The notes under the pieces were generated by a model. That model had not been told where the DNA came from and ran no database searches. It worked only from the letters and a program-made list of their open reading frames with translations. 5,737 nt of DNA, from assembly GCA_019057735.1 (NCBI GenBank), contig JAHLWV010000156.1, positions 1 through 5,737 on the forward strand, written 5' to 3'. Shown one piece after another: positions 5,426 through 5,737 of the stretch. The position numbers were made by a program, and so were the translations under genes. The stretch is from Promethearchaeota archaeon. GTDB lineage: Archaea > Asgardarchaeota > Lokiarchaeia > Sigynarchaeales > SOKP01. Within the stretch, counting starts at the first letter, position 1. Each line of letters begins with the position of its first letter.

Positions 5426-5462
5426 TTTATGTTAGTAATAAAAGAGAAGTAACTAACATAAA
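5426..5462. repeat. Inverted repeat with 11-bp perfect arms
   Basis: TTTATGTTAGT (5426-5436) and ACTAACATAAA (5452-5462) are exact reverse complements around a 15-nt spacer. The right arm ends about 30 bp upstream of the TATA candidate for the exported-protein gene and 64 bp before its ATG. It could be a paired operator, or a hairpin in a transcript started from the promoter at 5321. Confidence 0.65.
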
Positions 5463-5491
5463 ATAAATAAAGAAAGTCTTGTTAAAAATAA

Positions 5492-5499
5492 TTTAATAA
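5492..5499 (+). promoter_or_regulatory. Possible TATA box of the exported-protein gene
   Basis: TTTAATAA, preceded by the A-rich GTTAAAAATA, is centred about 32 nt before ATG 5527-5529 and so predicts a leader of about 7 nt. The spacing agrees with the other promoter candidates; the sequence itself is only moderately TATA-like in an A/T-rich background. Confidence 0.35.
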
Positions 5500-5526
5500 A
5501 ATCTTTTCTTAAATTGAAAAATTAAG

Positions 5527-5737
5527 ATGAATATGAAGAGAATAAAAAATAAAAATATTATAATTCTATTCTTATTTTGCCTTACATATTTATCAAGTTT
5601 TCAATTAAGCTTAAGAGATTCCTATGTTAGTGATTTTAACAGCGGTAAAGATTTTATTTATGAATCCTATCCTCCTGTAACCTCAAAAAATGGATTTATT
5701 AATTCTGAAGGAAATAAAATTTTTTGGTTCATCCAAA
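5527..5737 (+). CDS. Exported or membrane-anchored protein, N-terminus only (partial)
   Basis: Seventy codons are open from ATG 5527-5529 to the window edge, with an in-frame TGA at 5515-5517 just upstream; Met3 (5533) is an alternative start. The N-terminus has a signal-peptide or signal-anchor shape: a basic stretch KRIKNK at residues 4-9, a hydrophobic core at about 11-25 (IIILFLFCLTYLSSF), then polar sequence. Cys18 sits inside the hydrophobic core and does not form a lipobox. The visible mature part, rich in aromatic and polar residues (DFIYESYPPV; NKIFWFIQ), suggests an extracellular domain, but I do not recognise a family. It is divergent from the HEAT gene across 299 bp. The rest of the gene lies outside the window. 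Confidence 0.72.
   Translation, partial: MNMKRIKNKNIIILFLFCLTYLSSFQLSLRDSYVSDFNSGKDFIYESYPPVTSKNGFINSEGNKIFWFIQ

Overview
The window is AT-rich and is almost certainly archaeal. Four of its genes belong to families typical of archaea: paired half-size MgtE/SLC41-like permeases, a soluble PhoU/TrkA_C protein of the kind found beside them, a 6-phospho-3-hexuloisomerase-like SIS protein, and a long HEAT-repeat protein. Promoter candidates look archaeal, with A/T-rich TATA-like boxes about 33-35 nt before a start codon, which implies very short leaders. The base composition and the small SET-domain gene would suit an Asgard (Loki-like) lineage, but that placement is inference.

Layout. At the left edge (1-59) a rightward gene ends. 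Facing it is a leftward cluster of five closely packed genes occupying 65-3474. In transcription order these are permease half A (2920-3474), permease half B (2366-2917), a PhoU-TrkA_C-PhoU-TrkA_C protein (1081-2373), a divergent hexuloisomerase-like SIS protein (488-1084) and a SET-domain protein (65-472). The junctions are +2, -8, -4 and +15 nt, so one mRNA is likely. The 226-bp region 3475-3700 holds the cluster's promoter, a 19-bp palindrome at the expected transcription start, a (TCA)5 tract, a 14-bp perfect palindrome and a T-rich terminator candidate for the next gene. A leftward 508-residue HEAT-repeat gene fills 3701-5227. A 299-bp divergent intergenic region (5228-5526) precedes a rightward gene for an exported protein that runs off the window (5527-5737).

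How the genes may work together. The two permease halves probably pair to form one divalent-cation transporter of about ten membrane segments. The PhoU/TrkA_C protein is the likely cytosolic gate or ligand sensor. Why a sugar-phosphate isomerase-like enzyme and a putative protein methyltransferase share the transcript is unknown; metal-coupled control of metabolism or protein modification is one inference.

The most unusual signal is an imperfect repeat of 51 bp (45 identical, no gaps) found in both intergenic regions. It covers most of a TATA box, a dyad and an ATG. Its geometry points to a start at 3521, 47 nt before the apparent permease A start at 3474 and in another reading frame. This suggests a short upstream reading frame, or a frameshift in the 5' end of permease A.
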